A stretch of 64,000 nucleotides of DNA from Aquila chrysaetos chrysaetos (taxonomy: Eukaryota > Chordata > Aves > Accipitriformes > Accipitridae), in assembly GCF_900496995.4 (NCBI RefSeq), contig NW_024470381.1:124001-188000 (forward strand). Direction: 5' to 3'. Positions 1 through 11,340 of the stretch are shown one piece after another (the first letter of the stretch is position 1; each line of letters opens with the position of its first letter). The position numbers and the translations under genes were made by a program. The notes beneath the pieces are model-generated. The model had not been told where the DNA came from and made no database searches. It saw only the letters and a program-made list of their open reading frames with translations.

Positions 1-1300
1 GAGGGGTACGGGGCACATCTGGGTACTGAGTGGGTGAGGCATGTTACGAAGGGGTATGGTACGGGGTGGGTGTGTCGTACTGAAGGAGGACGGTGGATAG
101 GTAGGCGTATGGTACAATGGATATGAGTTACTGGTGAGGGATTCTAGAGGTGTGTATGTGTACTGGGGAGGGATCCTGGAATGAGTCTATTGAGGTACTG
201 AGGCAGGCGTATATGCAGGCTGCTATGAGATAATGGGAGAGGATACTAGGCATGTATGGGTACTAGGAGGGTGTCGGCGAGAGGTTAATGGGATACAATG
301 GAGGCTGTTCCTGAGAGGATAATGGCCGTGTGGAAGGGGATATTGGGGTGGTAACAGGTACGGAGGGTGAAATGGTGCAAGTATGGATACTGGAGGGTGC
401 GTTACCTGGACATGTCGCGCGGTACACTGAGAGAGGAGTATCTAGAGGGTATATGGAGTACTGCGGGGTTATAGCGCGGTACTGCGGTTGAGACGTACTG
501 TGAAGTACTGGGTGCGGAGGTCTTATTGCGGGGTATGCGGTCTGGAGGAAGGATATGCGGTACATGGCCGAGGGTGTTCAGGTGAATATGCGGTACTGAA
601 GAGGGTGGTACTGAGAAGGGTATAAACTTCGCGGTATCGGCGGGATGGGAAATTTGGGGATGAAGGCATGATCCTGGAGGAGGGCAGGTAACTGGGTGGT
701 CTGGGACGCTACTGGGAAGGCGGGTATTGACATGTATATAGCGTACAGGAGAGGAGATACTCGGGGCTGCGTGTGTGTACTGGGAAACTTCACACGTTGG
801 GGTATTGGCGGCCTATAACCGGTACTGCGCGAGGATGTACTGCGCGTGGCATAGGATACTGGAGAGGCGGCTTATGGGGGTATTACAGGTACGGCGCGAG
901 AATGCTGAACGCGCACTGCAGAGGAGGATGGGGTGGCATGCCGATATGCGGAAGGGGCTACTGCGGTATGGGGCGATACAGGATCTGGGAGGAGGATCAG
1001 GCAGACGCGGCACGGGTTCAGAGCAACAGGGATGCCAGGGGTACAAGTGCAATGGAACGTGGACTGCTGGCGGTCGTACATGGGGCTGGGGGTTCAGGGG
1101 CAGCAGGTAGACCAGGGGTAGCAGTGCCATGGGGAGTGTATGGGTGGGGGGGTTACAGGGTGTCTGGATATGCTCCGCGTATTCCCAGGCATGAAGGTGG
1201 ACAGAGCGATGGCCAGGGCTATGCTTGAACAGCGCGGGGTGGTGTACGCAATGTGGACTATAAGCCGCCTAATTACTGGGACGAGCTGTCCTTACGCCTT
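1..1300. repeat. Degenerate G-rich minisatellite-like region
   Basis: The plus strand is made of imperfect short units built around GGTACTG, GGTATG, GATACTGGAG and GGGTAC, at irregular spacing of roughly 15 to 30 bases. No unit is exact for more than a few copies. Several long open frames overlap on both strands, which is expected of GC-rich repeated DNA with few stop codons, and none looks like a known protein. It could be a decayed subtelomeric or centromere-proximal repeat, or a satellite read with many errors. Confidence 0.55.
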
Positions 1301-1489
1301 ACTGAGGGCGGAGCCCCGTGCACCGTCCTGCGCCGCCGGCAGCCCCAGTGAGGTGAATCGCACCTGGTGGTGGGGAATAGGTCGGGTACCTCTATGGCAC
1401 GAGCGGTAAGCCCCGGAACTAGTTTGAGGGGTTGAGTATTTGGGGGAGCGGAGCGGCCACCGCCACCCATGACGCCCGGACGATGCGTC

Positions 1490-1830
1490 CCACGCCAACC
1501 CAAAAGCACCCTAGCCACCGGGAGCGGTACCCACAGCACCCACGGCCCCGAGCGCGGGCACCTAACGGCACCACATCCCTAGGGGATTCCCACATTTGGC
1601 CCCATAAGGCCCGCGCCGGGGGGGTCCCACAGCACCTACGGCCACCCCATAGCTGCAGGGGGGCACCCATGGCCCCAGGGGGGTCCCACAGCACCCACGA
1701 CCCTGAGAGGGACCCTCACCACCCACATCCTTTATGGGGTCCCACAACATCCATGGCCCCAGGGGGGGCCCACAGCACCCACGGACAGCCCCACAGCCAC
1801 CCATGGCCTGGCAGGGCCAGATTTCATGGA
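1490..1830. repeat. C-rich minisatellite with CCCACAGCACCCA units
   Basis: The motif CCCACAGCACCCACGG recurs with variants at about 1,528, 1,626, 1,685 and 1,769, joined by CCATGGCCCCAGGGGGG spacers. Unit length drifts between about 30 and 60 bases. The open frames through it are repeat artefacts. No gene is seen between 1,300 and 2,782. Confidence 0.55.
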
Positions 1831-2279
1831 ACTTCCATGCGACCCCCTACATGGCTTGTGAGTCCTGGGGCGTGCAGCGCGGGTGCGGCCCGGGGAACCT
1901 TCCCCCTGACACCCTCCCCTTACCCCCAGACACTTCCCCATGGGGTGCCGCGCACCAGCCGGCAAGAAGTCTGCAGGGCGGAGGCCTGATGGAAAACGAG
2001 GTGCGCCTGAGCCGCGACACCGGCCCCCAAGCCGCCCTCAGGATGCATGGGTCCCATTGCCCCAGCGGGCACCTCTTTGAGCTGCCACACATCCCGTCAC
2101 CCCCTGTGACGAGCAAGGCACCGCGCGGGTGATGCCTTCCCCGCCCCCTGGTTGTGCTCACATATTCCCCCGCTTGTGACAGCGGAGTGTCAACCCACGG
2201 TGCTAAGGATTTTCTGCGGGAGAGTAGTAAAGGCCTTTGGCTGCGTTGGGACGTCCATCCTCGTGCCCGTCAGCGGGGG

Positions 2280-2620
2280 CGGTGTGGTGGCGGGCTAGTG
2301 TGGCGGAGGACTGAGGGTAGACAAGGGGTGGGAGGACACCTGCATCAGACTGGGGGGGGGTGGTGACATTGGAGTGGAGACACTTTATTTGCGGACTGGA
2401 GTGAGGGCTACACAGGTGGGGGCACACCACTGAATAAGACTGGGAGGGGAGAGGTGACACGAACGTGGGGACACCGGAATCAGACGCGAAGAGGGTGGTG
2501 CAGGGGTGACATGAGTGCGCACCCCGATTGGCGGGACCAGAGGGCGTGAACACATGGTGGGTGCCATGGGCCAGGCAGGTCACTGATCGATCCCAGGAAG
2601 CGGTCGCAGATCCGTCAACA
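2280..2620. repeat. Irregular tandem blocks with GGACACC and GGTGACA motifs
   Basis: Three imperfect blocks each contain a GGACACC or GGCACACC motif, then a CAGACTGGG or AAGACTGGG motif, then GGTGACA (the last near 2,363, 2,453 and 2,504). The spacing is uneven. I see no coding signal. It resembles a decayed GC-rich minisatellite. Confidence 0.35.
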
Positions 2621-2781
2621 TGAAGGGTGTACCACGTCATGACCGAACAGATTCCTCCCCCCCTTCATCCAGCCCCCCAGCCTTTTTATAGCGATGCTTG
2701 AGGCCACAGATCTGGGACTGCCCTTCTTTAATCCTGGTCGGTTTTAGGTAATTTATCTGCAACCTGTCATGAAAGAGACAG

Positions 2782-3892
2782 TGTGGTGGGTTGATCCTGG
2801 CTGAACGCCAGGTGCCCACCAAAGCCATTCGGTCACCCCCCCCTCCTCAGCTGGACAGGGGAGAGAAAATATAACAAAGGGCTGGTGGGTCGAGATAAGG
2901 ACAGGAGAGATCACTCACCAGTTACCGTCACAGGCAAAACAGACTCAACTTGGGGAAGATTAACTCAATTTATTACCAATCAACCAGAGCAGGGTAATGA
3001 CAAATAAAACCAAATCTCAGAACACCTTCCCTCCAACCCCTCCCTTCTTCCCGGGCACAACTTCACTCCCGGATTCTCTACCTACCCCCACAGTGGCACA
3101 GGGGGACGGGGAAATGGGGCTTACGGTCAGTTCATCACACATTATTTCTGCCGCTTCATCCTCCTCAGGGGCAGGACTCATCACACTCTTCCCCTGCTCC
3201 AGCGTGGGGTCCCTCCCACGGGAGACAGTCCTCCACGAACTTCTCCAACGTGGGTCCTTCCCACGGGCTGCAGTTCTTCACGAACTGCTCCAGCATGGGT
3301 CCCTTCCATGGCGTGCAGTCCTTCGGGAGCACACTGCTCCAGCGTGGGTCCCCCACGGGGTCACAAGTCCTGCCAGAAAACTTCCTCCGTGGGCTCCTGT
3401 GTCCACAGATCCGCAGGTCCTGCCAGGAGCCTGCTCCAGCACGGGCTTCCCACGGGGTCACAGCCTCCTTCGGGCACCCATCTGCTCTGGCGTGGGGTCC
3501 TCCACGGGCTGCAGGTGGAGATCTGCTCCACCGTGGACCTCCATGGGCTGCAGGGGGACAGCAGGCCTCACCGTGGTCTTCATCACCAGGGCTGCAGGGA
3601 ATCTCTTGCTCCGGCGCGTGGAGCACCTCCTCCCCTCCTTCTTCACCGACCTGGGGTCAGGTTGCAGGGTTGTTTCTCTTACATCTTCTCACTCTCTCTC
3701 CGGCTGCCGTTTCTGTCTGTCCCAGCAACTTTTTTTTTCCTTCTTAAATGTATTATCCCAGAGGCGCTACCACTATCACTGATGGGCTCGGCCTTGGCCG
3801 GTGGCGGGTCCATCTTAGAGCCGGCTGGTATTGGCTCTGTCGGACACAGGGGAAGCTTCCAGCAGCTTCTCACAGAAGCCACCCCTGTAACA
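2782..3892 (-). mobile_element. LTR of an ERVL-like endogenous retrovirus, complete
   Basis: Read on the minus strand the element starts TGTTACAGGGGTGG at 3,892 and ends AACCCACCACA at 2,782, giving TG...CA termini and a length of 1,111 bases. A 22-base G run with GGTAGC before it lies immediately upstream (3,893-3,920) and looks like the polypurine tract used to prime plus-strand DNA. An AATAAA lies near 2,971 on the same strand, so U3, R and U5 are in the expected order. The interior holds repeated blocks of about 50-60 bases with CACGCTGGAGCAG (minus strand) from 3,160 to 3,560. I recognise this as a very common avian interspersed LTR; ERVL-type is inferred. Open frames inside are not genes. 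Confidence 0.75.
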
Positions 3893-3920
3893 CCCCCCCC
3901 CCCCCCCCCCCCCCGCTACC
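3893..3920 (-). other. Polypurine tract next to the LTR
   Basis: The plus strand has 22 C in a row (3,893-3,914) followed by GCTACC. On the minus strand this is GGTAGC plus a G run ending exactly at the TG start of the LTR. The position is that of a retroviral polypurine tract. Confidence 0.6.
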
Positions 3921-4640
3921 AAAACCTTGCCACACAAAGCCAATACAGACGGTCGAGGTTGGCATTTTGTCTGTAGAGACTGTCGAGTTTTGAATCTGAG
4001 GGTTTGGCAACCAAGTGCCAAATAGAGTATTTATGGGTTGGACTTTCAATATATTTAAGGGCTTGAGCACCACTGTGGGTCTTTGTGTTCTTCAATTCGG
4101 CGGGGTTAACTTTATCCAAGCTACTGGGAACTGTTGCCTTTTTCCAGCAATTTCTTGTTAGATAAACCCTTTCTTGAGGTTTCTGGATGAAGCCAGGATC
4201 GTCCTTCGCTTTAATCATTGATACTGAGACTCCTCTGGCTATGAATAAAGAGAATATCTATTGGTTGCCACTCATGGTTTACGAGGCCTTTTACTACTAT
4301 TAATTCCAAAAATTTTGGCCACATGGGAAGGATCACTGGATCTGCCTGGGCCAGCATCTGGGATTTCCTCCCTCATTTCACCTTAGCTGGGCGTTCCTCC
4401 CTTAGTTCCTTATGATTCTGACCTGCCTTTGCCCTTTGGGACCGTCCTTACCCTCCCTTCCTTCCGATGGACCACCATCTCAGGGGTTCCTTGTAAAGGC
4501 CATCTGCTTCTGCAGCCCTTGAGCCATCGTGGTCTTCCAGTTGTGGCTTCCACCACGTCACACTGGGGCCAGGCTCAGTATCCACCCAGGCAGCTCAAGG
4601 AGGGGGAAGGTTGTAGCCCCATGGTCTGTCCAGTTGTCTC
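3921..4640 (-). mobile_element. Probable decayed ERV internal region
   Basis: This stretch lies on the internal side of the polypurine tract, so on the minus strand it should be the 3' end of the provirus interior. A minus-strand frame of about 100 codons (4,218-3,916) is open, but I cannot match it to a particular retroviral protein. No second LTR or primer-binding site is visible to the right, so the provirus is 5'-truncated. Its right edge is uncertain and runs into the simple repeat at 4,671. Confidence 0.35.
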
Positions 4641-4670
4641 ACAGCACCGATTATTGGAAGATAATTGAAA

Positions 4671-4855
4671 TATTCTACTTCACTTCTATTCCATCTCATC
4701 TTTTATCCCATCCCATGCTATTCTATTCTGTTCTGTTCCATGCCATTGTGTTCCATCCCATCTCAGTCTCTTCTATCTCATTTTTTTATTCTATCCCATC
4801 CCATCCCATCTCATGCTCTTCTCTTCTCTCTTCTCTCATGCTATTCTATTCTAGG
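4671..4855. repeat. Pentanucleotide-like TTCTA/CCCAT repeat
   Basis: Pyrimidine-rich plus strand of mixed five-base units (TTCTA, CCCAT, TCTCA), decayed and interspersed. It separates the retroviral remnant from the MROH region. Confidence 0.7.
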
Positions 4856-5682
4856 GTAAGGGAGGAGGGTTGGGCTCCTGGGCACAGTGTGCTGGCCCTC
4901 CAGAGAAGCAGGGCTTGCTGGTGGCCAGGAGGGCTGGAGCTGCTGCTGGTGGGACACTGGAGTGCAGCCCTCGCATGGTCCCCTGCTCGGGGACAGGCAG
5001 GAGCCCTCTCACCAGGGCCAGTGTAGGCCATGGCCAGCCCCAGGCGATTCTGGATGCCTTTGCTGACATCAAAGGTCCCCCGGCTGGACGGCAGGGACAA
5101 GAGTCCCGGCAAGGGGGAAGCTCATTACCATGTCTTTCATGGTGGTCAGACGCAGCAAGGAGGAGATCTCATCTTCCCAATGGAGCCGCAGTGCTTTAGC
5201 CTTTAGCATTGACCTGCCTAAACAGCGGCGGGGACACAGGAAGAGTCAGTAATACACAGCAGCTTTGCCAGCAAGCTTACCGAACGGCCCTGAGAGCTGC
5301 TTGCAAGATGGCAGGACAGAAGCGGTCCAGAGGTTTCTGGAGGGTGTCAGGAACACCTTCTTGCTCCAGGCACTGGACGGGGGCCAGCCGTGGTGGTGCA
5401 CAGATGGATCAGCTCTTCACTAACAGGCAGACGTGGCTTTGGGACATGGTAATCAATGGTGGCTTTGGCTGTGGGGACTGCAAAATGGCGGGCTTCAAGA
5501 TCCTGAAAGCATGGAGGAAGGAGAGCAGCGGAGAAGAGGTCCTGGACTTCAGGAGAGCGCTCAGGTTCTGCAGCAAAATGAGAGCTGGGATGCTACGGGG
5601 AGCAGCTGTGAGGGGCAAAGGAGGTCGGGAAGAGAAGCAGATGTCTGTGTGCAGAGGGATGAAGCCCACCACAAGTCCCCTT

Positions 5683-8530
5683 ACTTTTTTGATTATGCAT
5701 GAATTCGTGGAGCAAACAGCATCAGAAGCCGCACAGCTTATTTGTTCCTTGGAAGAGCGGAAAAGGAGGAGACCGTCCCAGCAGCTGTCCCAGGATTGGG
5801 GATCTGGACATCTCCATAGCATGACGGGTCCGAACGTGTCTTGTCCAAAGCGGTGCCAAGCCTGGGCGAGGGAGGCAGGACAGCAGAAGGGTTGAGGGCA
5901 GGCAGCTGGTGCCAAAGCCCTGAACCAGAGTGTGCCCAGGGCTGGATCCCTGGTGAGTCAGGGCTTTGCAGGGCCATGCGGCCGCGGCTCCCAGAGCAGC
6001 TAGCTGGGCAGCAGCCCCGCGTGGGGAGAGCTGCAGGCTGCTCTGGTGTGCGGGAGGCGGAGAGGGGGAGATGGCCTGGCTGGAGGGTGCCTGGCTCCTC
6101 ACCTTCAGTGTGGAATTCTTGGCCAGCAAAGGCTCAGAACCTTAATCCCTCCCACGCGGCCCTCTCCCGCACAGCTGCTCTCTCAGAGTTGGTGAAGTTT
6201 CAGCAGCATCTGGGAAGAGAGAAGCTGCTGGTGTGCCCTGGGAGCAGACACGGCCTCCAGCAGAAGCAGCACTGCTCGGCTCCCGGGCTGGACTCTCACA
6301 GTCCGTCAAGGCTGCCTGGGATCTCGAGCAAAGCCTGTAGCGGGTTCCTGCCCTAGGGTCCCTCGCAGGCTTGGGACAAATCCCCCGGGCCAACCTTGTG
6401 GCCGGGCAGGAGGCAGATGCCACCCTCTGCAGGCACTGTGCTCCAGAAGAGCCTGCCGGGCAGCCCCCTGGTTACAAGGGAGGTGGGCAGCCTCCCTGCA
6501 GCGTGCCTCTCTCTGCATGGCACTGGGGTGAGGACCATGCACGCAAGGGTGGACACCCCCTTCCCCCCGGGTGAGGAACAGCCCCTGTGAAGCCCCCCCT
6601 TTCACATGCCAGACCTGAAAGATACTCTGCAGCTGCTCGCTGACTCTGGTGGCAGAACAGCTGCGCACCATCCGTCTCCAGCATGGTGTCCATGGCTCGC
6701 AGGGTCTGCAAAGAGGACAGAGAGTTGTGGCAGTGGATTCTGCTGTCCCTCCCACGCCCAGGAGACTGGTCTGAACTCCCAGCGCCAAGGGAGGACTCCC
6801 GCGGTGCCTCGCGGTGCCCGGGAGAGACCCGGGGGCAGACAGTCTGCTGTGTGCAGAGCAGCCTGTGGCGTTGGACGTGGCCAGGCCCATGGGAAGGGCA
6901 CGAAGGGATGAGGGTGGGAAAGCAAAGCCGAGCCCCTGCCCTGCCTTGGAGCTCTGGTCGTATTGCAGCACGGGGTGGCCAGGGAACAGCCCAGAGGGAC
7001 TGGGGGCTCCTGGGGCTCACCCAGCCCTTACCTGAAAATAGAGGTAAGACTCCAGGCTCCTCATTTCCTCTTCTGGAGGAAGCAGGAAGACACTCGTGAA
7101 GCAAGTGTGTAGGGGGATGTCCTCTTTGCCCTCCAGCACCGTCAGCACTGAGCTGCAAAGAGAGAGAGAGGGGCCAGTTGGACACTGATGGTGGGAGCAG
7201 TGCCTCGAGGCCTCGTGCAGGTGGACACAGACCTCTGGGGCGGGGGTCCCCAGAAGGGATGGGCAGGTACCTCAATTCGGCGATGGCAAGCATGGCTTGC
7301 TGCCGCACTGCCCTGGACAGCTGGTCCCTGGGCTCCTCTTGCAGCAGCACCTGCAGAGCACAACCGGGATGGGACCTGGCAGCTGCCAGCACCCAGCGCC
7401 ACCAGACCCGAGCCCTGCCCAAGGGCTGTCCTCAGAGGGTGCCAGTGCCGGGGGGCCTTGCCACCTTTCCCAGATCTGCCGGGTGTCCCCTCACCTTGAT
7501 ATTCTCTGCCAGCTCGTATCTGTGGCAGAAGACATCCAGGCGCTGTGACAAGGTATAGTACCTGGTGCTTTTGCACAGGTTGCAAATGGCCCTCAGGAAC
7601 TTAATCTTCTGGCCCTCCTCCTGGCAGCCGGGGGACAGAGAGACCAACAAGGAGCGTGAGAGTTGGGGACACAGGCCAGTGGGACCGGAGCACTGGGGGT
7701 GCAGTGCTGTGCGGGAGGCCTGGGAGAAGCAGCTCTGCCCAGCCAGCACACCTCAGCCCGGCAGCAGAGCCCCTGTCAGCCGACGCCAGCACAGCCGTGT
7801 TCGAAATGGCCACGGTTACCTTTTCTGGGCTGCTGACAAAGGCCTGGATGAAGTCCACGATTTCCTGTTCCTCTTCGTACATGGGTAACTGGCTGACACC
7901 TAATAAAGCAGGAGAGCAGGGAGGGCTGTAGAGAGAGTCCGGCGACAGGAGAGAGCAGAGGAAGGAGCTCTGCCCTCCTTGCAGCCTCATGCCCGGTCCC
8001 CTGGCGCAGTCTTCCCATGTGTGTCAGGGCCGGAGCGTGCAGGGCAGACAGGCTTCTGTGATGCTGGAGCACAGCACGGTGGGGAAAGCCCCCAGTGCAC
8101 CGGGCTGAGGAACTGCCTTGCAGATAGGCAGGAAAGGTCCCCGTCCCACAGCATCGCCGCCTGCTGCCAGCCCCCAGCTGCCTCTCTCTTGCCTGTGCCC
8201 CGGAGCAGGAGCGGGGTCCCCTCTGCTCTCTCCCTCCTTGGGAAGGCTGTGCTGGGGCCAGCTCCCAGCTGTCTGAGTCATTCAGGCAGCATCATGCCCA
8301 CCACCCATGGGACCTGTGCTGCCAGCATGCTGGGGAAACGGCTATCCTGGCATCGAGCAGGGTGCGGTCGCTGGCCCCAGCCCTGCCCAGAGTGTCAGGG
8401 CACCTCACTCACCAGTCAGCAGCGGCTGGACCATGCACACCTCGTCGGGCTCCGGTGGAGACCTGCTCTCCTGGGGAGCCCTGTCCTCCTCCCAGGCCAC
8501 CCTGGGGTGGCTGGGGGGTCTCTGAGCCAT
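5683..8530 (-). pseudogene. MROH-like gene fragment, N-terminal and middle exons, frameshifted
   Basis: HEAT-repeat protein of the maestro heat-like repeat family; members are large helical scaffold-like proteins of poorly defined role. The start codon is at 8,530 (MAQRPPSHPR...). Exons with GT-AG borders are 8,530-8,413; 7,899-7,820; 7,620-7,495; 7,350-7,271; 7,152-7,032; 6,705-6,615; 6,209-6,103; and a weaker one from about 5,823 to 5,683. The first five join in phase without a stop and give HEAT-type helices such as DQLSRAVRQQAMLAIAEL and EEEMRSLESYLYFQ. The sixth is 91 bases where 90 would keep phase: TLRAMDTML lies in one frame and SEQLQSIFQ in another. The seventh and eighth need further frame changes. 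The left edge is uncertain; a possible further exon with frame SSLLRLTTMKDM lies near 5,130-5,210. Either a true pseudogene or, less likely, several sequencing errors. Confidence 0.72.
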
Positions 8531-9051
8531 CCTGCGGGATGGAGGGAAGGGGTAGGGCTGGGCAAGGGGGAAGCTTCGGCGAAACGCCTCGGCTTCACCA
8601 GGGCTGCCGGGGATGGCGGGGAAAGACGTGGGCTGTGCTCGGGGTCTCCTCGCCGGCTCCGTGCTCCTGCCCTGTCCCGTCACGGTCCTGCTGGACACTG
8701 CGGGCTGGGGGCCGCAGCTGTGCTGATCACATGTGGTGCAGTGTGGGGGTCCCACTGCGACTGGGCAGGGAGGGCCACGGCTTCCCCTGGTGGGGGGGCA
8801 CGGGGCTGGCTCAGCCCTGGGTACCTGGGGGCCCTCAGGGTGCCTCCAGACCCCCTTTGCTCTCGGGACCTCCCTGTTGCCCTCCGGTGTGTCCCAGAGC
8901 CCCATGTTCAGACACCCCGGCGTGCCCCCAGGACACCCCTTTCCTTATGGCGCACTGTAGAGCCCCACCTCTCCCCCTCGATGACATTAAGTGTGTAAGA
9001 TTTGCTCTTACGCCAGCTGTCCTTCCCCAACCAGCTTCTGCTGCTCTCCAG

Positions 9052-10048
9052 GTCTCTGGGGAAGCCCTCATCACCACCGCAGAGCTCCTCAAGTGGAAAG
9101 AGCTCAAACACCTGGTGCAGACACAGCAGACATGGAGGACTGGAGAGTGCTTGGTGAGGACAAGCCCCTGGGGTCCCATCTGGGCCTTGCAGTGGGATGG
9201 AGGGGTCTCAGCACCCATTGGACCCCTCTTGCCTGTGCTCTTTCTCAAACTCACTCCCACAGAGCTCCTGGGCTAGGAGACGGGAATGGCCTGGGGGGAC
9301 GGGGGAACAAGGGCTGCCGGGAGGAGGGACTGCTCGGCCAACTGGGGAGAGGCTCTGTGACATGCCCGTACCCTTGTGCCCTCTCGCTCTCTCTCTCCAG
9401 CTGGTGCAGGACAGGAGCAGGGCGGAAGAATACTTGAGCCAGAGCCTGCCGTACCTGGGGGACGCTCAGGCCACCTTGCGAGAGATGGCCATGAGGTTCA
9501 TCGGTGAGCCACAGCCCCCGGGGTCCCTCTTTTGGCAGAGCCCCAGCTGCCCCGCGCGGGGCCTTGGCCTCCCTCTCCCACCCCTGCCCACGCAGGTGGG
9601 CTTGGTGGCTGCCTTGCGCAGTCCCACCCCCCTCGGCTACTGGTCTTCCCTGGGCTCAGCCCTGGCGAGGGGGAGGAGGGCGTGCAGCCCAGGCGGCAGG
9701 GCTGGGGCTGTGCTGCTGGGAGCATGCTGGGGAGCGGGAGGTCTGACGACGCTCTGTGCCTAGGGCTTGCTGCGCGGCCCCTGAGGGACCAAAGCAGGGA
9801 GAAGCTGGCTGAGATCTGCAGGGGTGAGTAGGGAGCATGGTCTGGATGGGGACGCCTGGGGGTCTCTGCAGACACGGGGGGTCATCTCGGCTCCGTTTCT
9901 TTCAGTTGCAGCTCTTCAGCCCATGCAAGAAGACAGCGAACCCGCCATCTCTTCCCTGGCACTTCAGACCACCCTCATCCTGAACTCTCCAAGGGTGCAG
10001 CGCACATGGGGATGCAGCCTGCGAGCACTGTGCTGCGGGTGCTGCTGA
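9052..10048 (+). CDS. MROH-like protein, C-terminal exons (partial gene)
   Basis: Four exons join in phase: 9,052-9,153, 9,401-9,503, 9,764-9,823 and 9,906-10,048. Each intron has GT...AG borders, with good pyrimidine tracts at three acceptors. Together they encode 135 residues ending at TGA 10,046-10,048. Recognisable MROH C-terminal stretches are LLKWKELKHLVQTQQTWRTG, EEYLSQSLPYLGDAQATLRE and ALQPMQEDSEPAISSLALQT. The last exon ends in a Cys-rich tail (CCGCC). An AATAAA follows 45 bases after the stop. I find no matching upstream exons on this strand between 8,530 and 9,052, so the gene is 5'-incomplete here. The minus-strand MROH half starts only about 520 bases to the left in the opposite direction. 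Expression cannot be judged. Confidence 0.72.
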
Positions 10049-10092
10049 GCCAGGCAGAGGTGCAGCTTTCCTCAGGAAAGCGGCTGTATTTT

Positions 10093-10098
10093 AATAAA
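10093..10098 (+). terminator. Polyadenylation signal of the plus-strand MROH exons
   Basis: AATAAA lies 45 bases after the TGA at 10,048, followed by a short GT/T-containing stretch. The position fits 3' end formation of the last MROH exon. Confidence 0.6.
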
Positions 10099-10099
10099 G

Positions 10100-11340
10100 C
10101 TGGAACAACAAGCCCAAACCCACGGTGTCCTTCAGCTGTGTCGCGTGCCGAGCAGACAGCGTCATCCCTGGCCTGTCCCGCTGCCTGCAGGACAGCTCGC
10201 CCCTCGGCGCACCCTGGCCCCAGGCTTGTTTACAAGTTTACCCCTCGGCGAGTCTTTCCCCAGAAGAAGCCACGTTTGTTCACCCCCTGGGGAAGTCTTT
10301 TCCTTAGGGAGGCAGAGGGCAAAGGGGAAATGGCAGCCCCCAAAGGAATCGGGATTGCCCTGAGAGCTGCCTGATGCCCACGCTTGCCAGCAGCCCTCCA
10401 GAAGTTCTCCTTTGCTTCAGTCCCAGAGTCCTTCCCCACGCACAGCACCCTGGGGTGCGGGGATGCTGCTTTGAATGACGGCCCCGGGAAGGCCTCAGGT
10501 CGCAGCCCCATCTCATGGCCCTGCAGCAACCCTCCTCACGCTCCCACTCCCACAGCTCAGCCGAGACCCAAGAGGAGAAGCAGAGGTGTTCCGCAGGGGC
10601 CTGCAGTCCCCTCCATCACGCAGCGAGGGGAGGGCGCAGGAAGGGTGCGCCCAGCTCCAGCCATCCTGCGGCTCTCCAGGCATCCCAGCGAGGCCCCAGC
10701 ATCTGCTGTTTGCTGCTTCGCCACTTCCCTGCCCCATGAGGGACTCAGGAGGGTTTCCAAGCAGAGTCCAGACGTGATAAGGGGGCAACTGCGGGGGGGG
10801 CTAGAGGACAAACAGAGTGCCTCCGTCACCATGAATGCCTCACAAGTGGTCCTCTGGAGACCAGGGGGCTCCTAAGAAGGCTGGACGAGCAGCAGAAGGC
10901 TCTGGGGCATCACAAAGACCTATGGAAGAGTGCCGAGGGGACTGAAGTGGTGTATTGTAGAGCCTAGGGGACCAGGCCCCCCACTCCAGTGGGGCTTCTT
11001 AGGGTGCTAGAGGTCCCGCAGAGGGCCGGGGGGGGCAATGAAGGCCTCAGGAGGGATCCTGAGAGGCCTAGAGCGATCCTAAGACAGCTAGAGGGCAAAC
11101 GGAGGAGTCCCGCGGTTGGAGTGTGCCCGAGAGCCCTCCACTGGCCCAGTGAAGGCCACACGGCGGGCTTTTGTGTGCAATGAGGGCCAAGGCCGCTTCC
11201 TGAGGCTCCAAGGAGGGTGCAAGAGGCTAAGAGAGGGCTGCTGCGGGGACCAGCGGGCAAACTGAGGCTTCTAGAGCACATCAGAAGGCGCACTGGGGTG
11301 CTGAGAGGTTCCGAGGGGGCAACTGTGTCAGGCTGAGGCA
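10100..11340. other. GC-rich intergenic DNA with degenerate short repeats
   Basis: No exon with convincing splice sites was recognised. Between about 10,870 and 11,290 motifs such as CTAGAGGGCAAAC, GAGGCCTAGAG and AGAGGGC recur in imperfect form, suggesting a decayed minisatellite. Confidence 0.4.

Noticed and set aside
773..1228. Overlapping long open frames on both strands in the first 1.3 kb
   Set aside because: Repeated GC-rich sequence with low stop content; Gly/Arg/Trp-rich products without similarity to known families.
2997..3976. Plus-strand open frames of 222-261 codons
   Set aside because: They run antisense through the U3/R part of a retroviral LTR and are explained by its internal repeats.
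5209..5895. Plus-strand open frame of 228 codons
   Set aside because: It lies antisense to the decayed MROH exon near 5,683-5,823 and has no recognisable domain.
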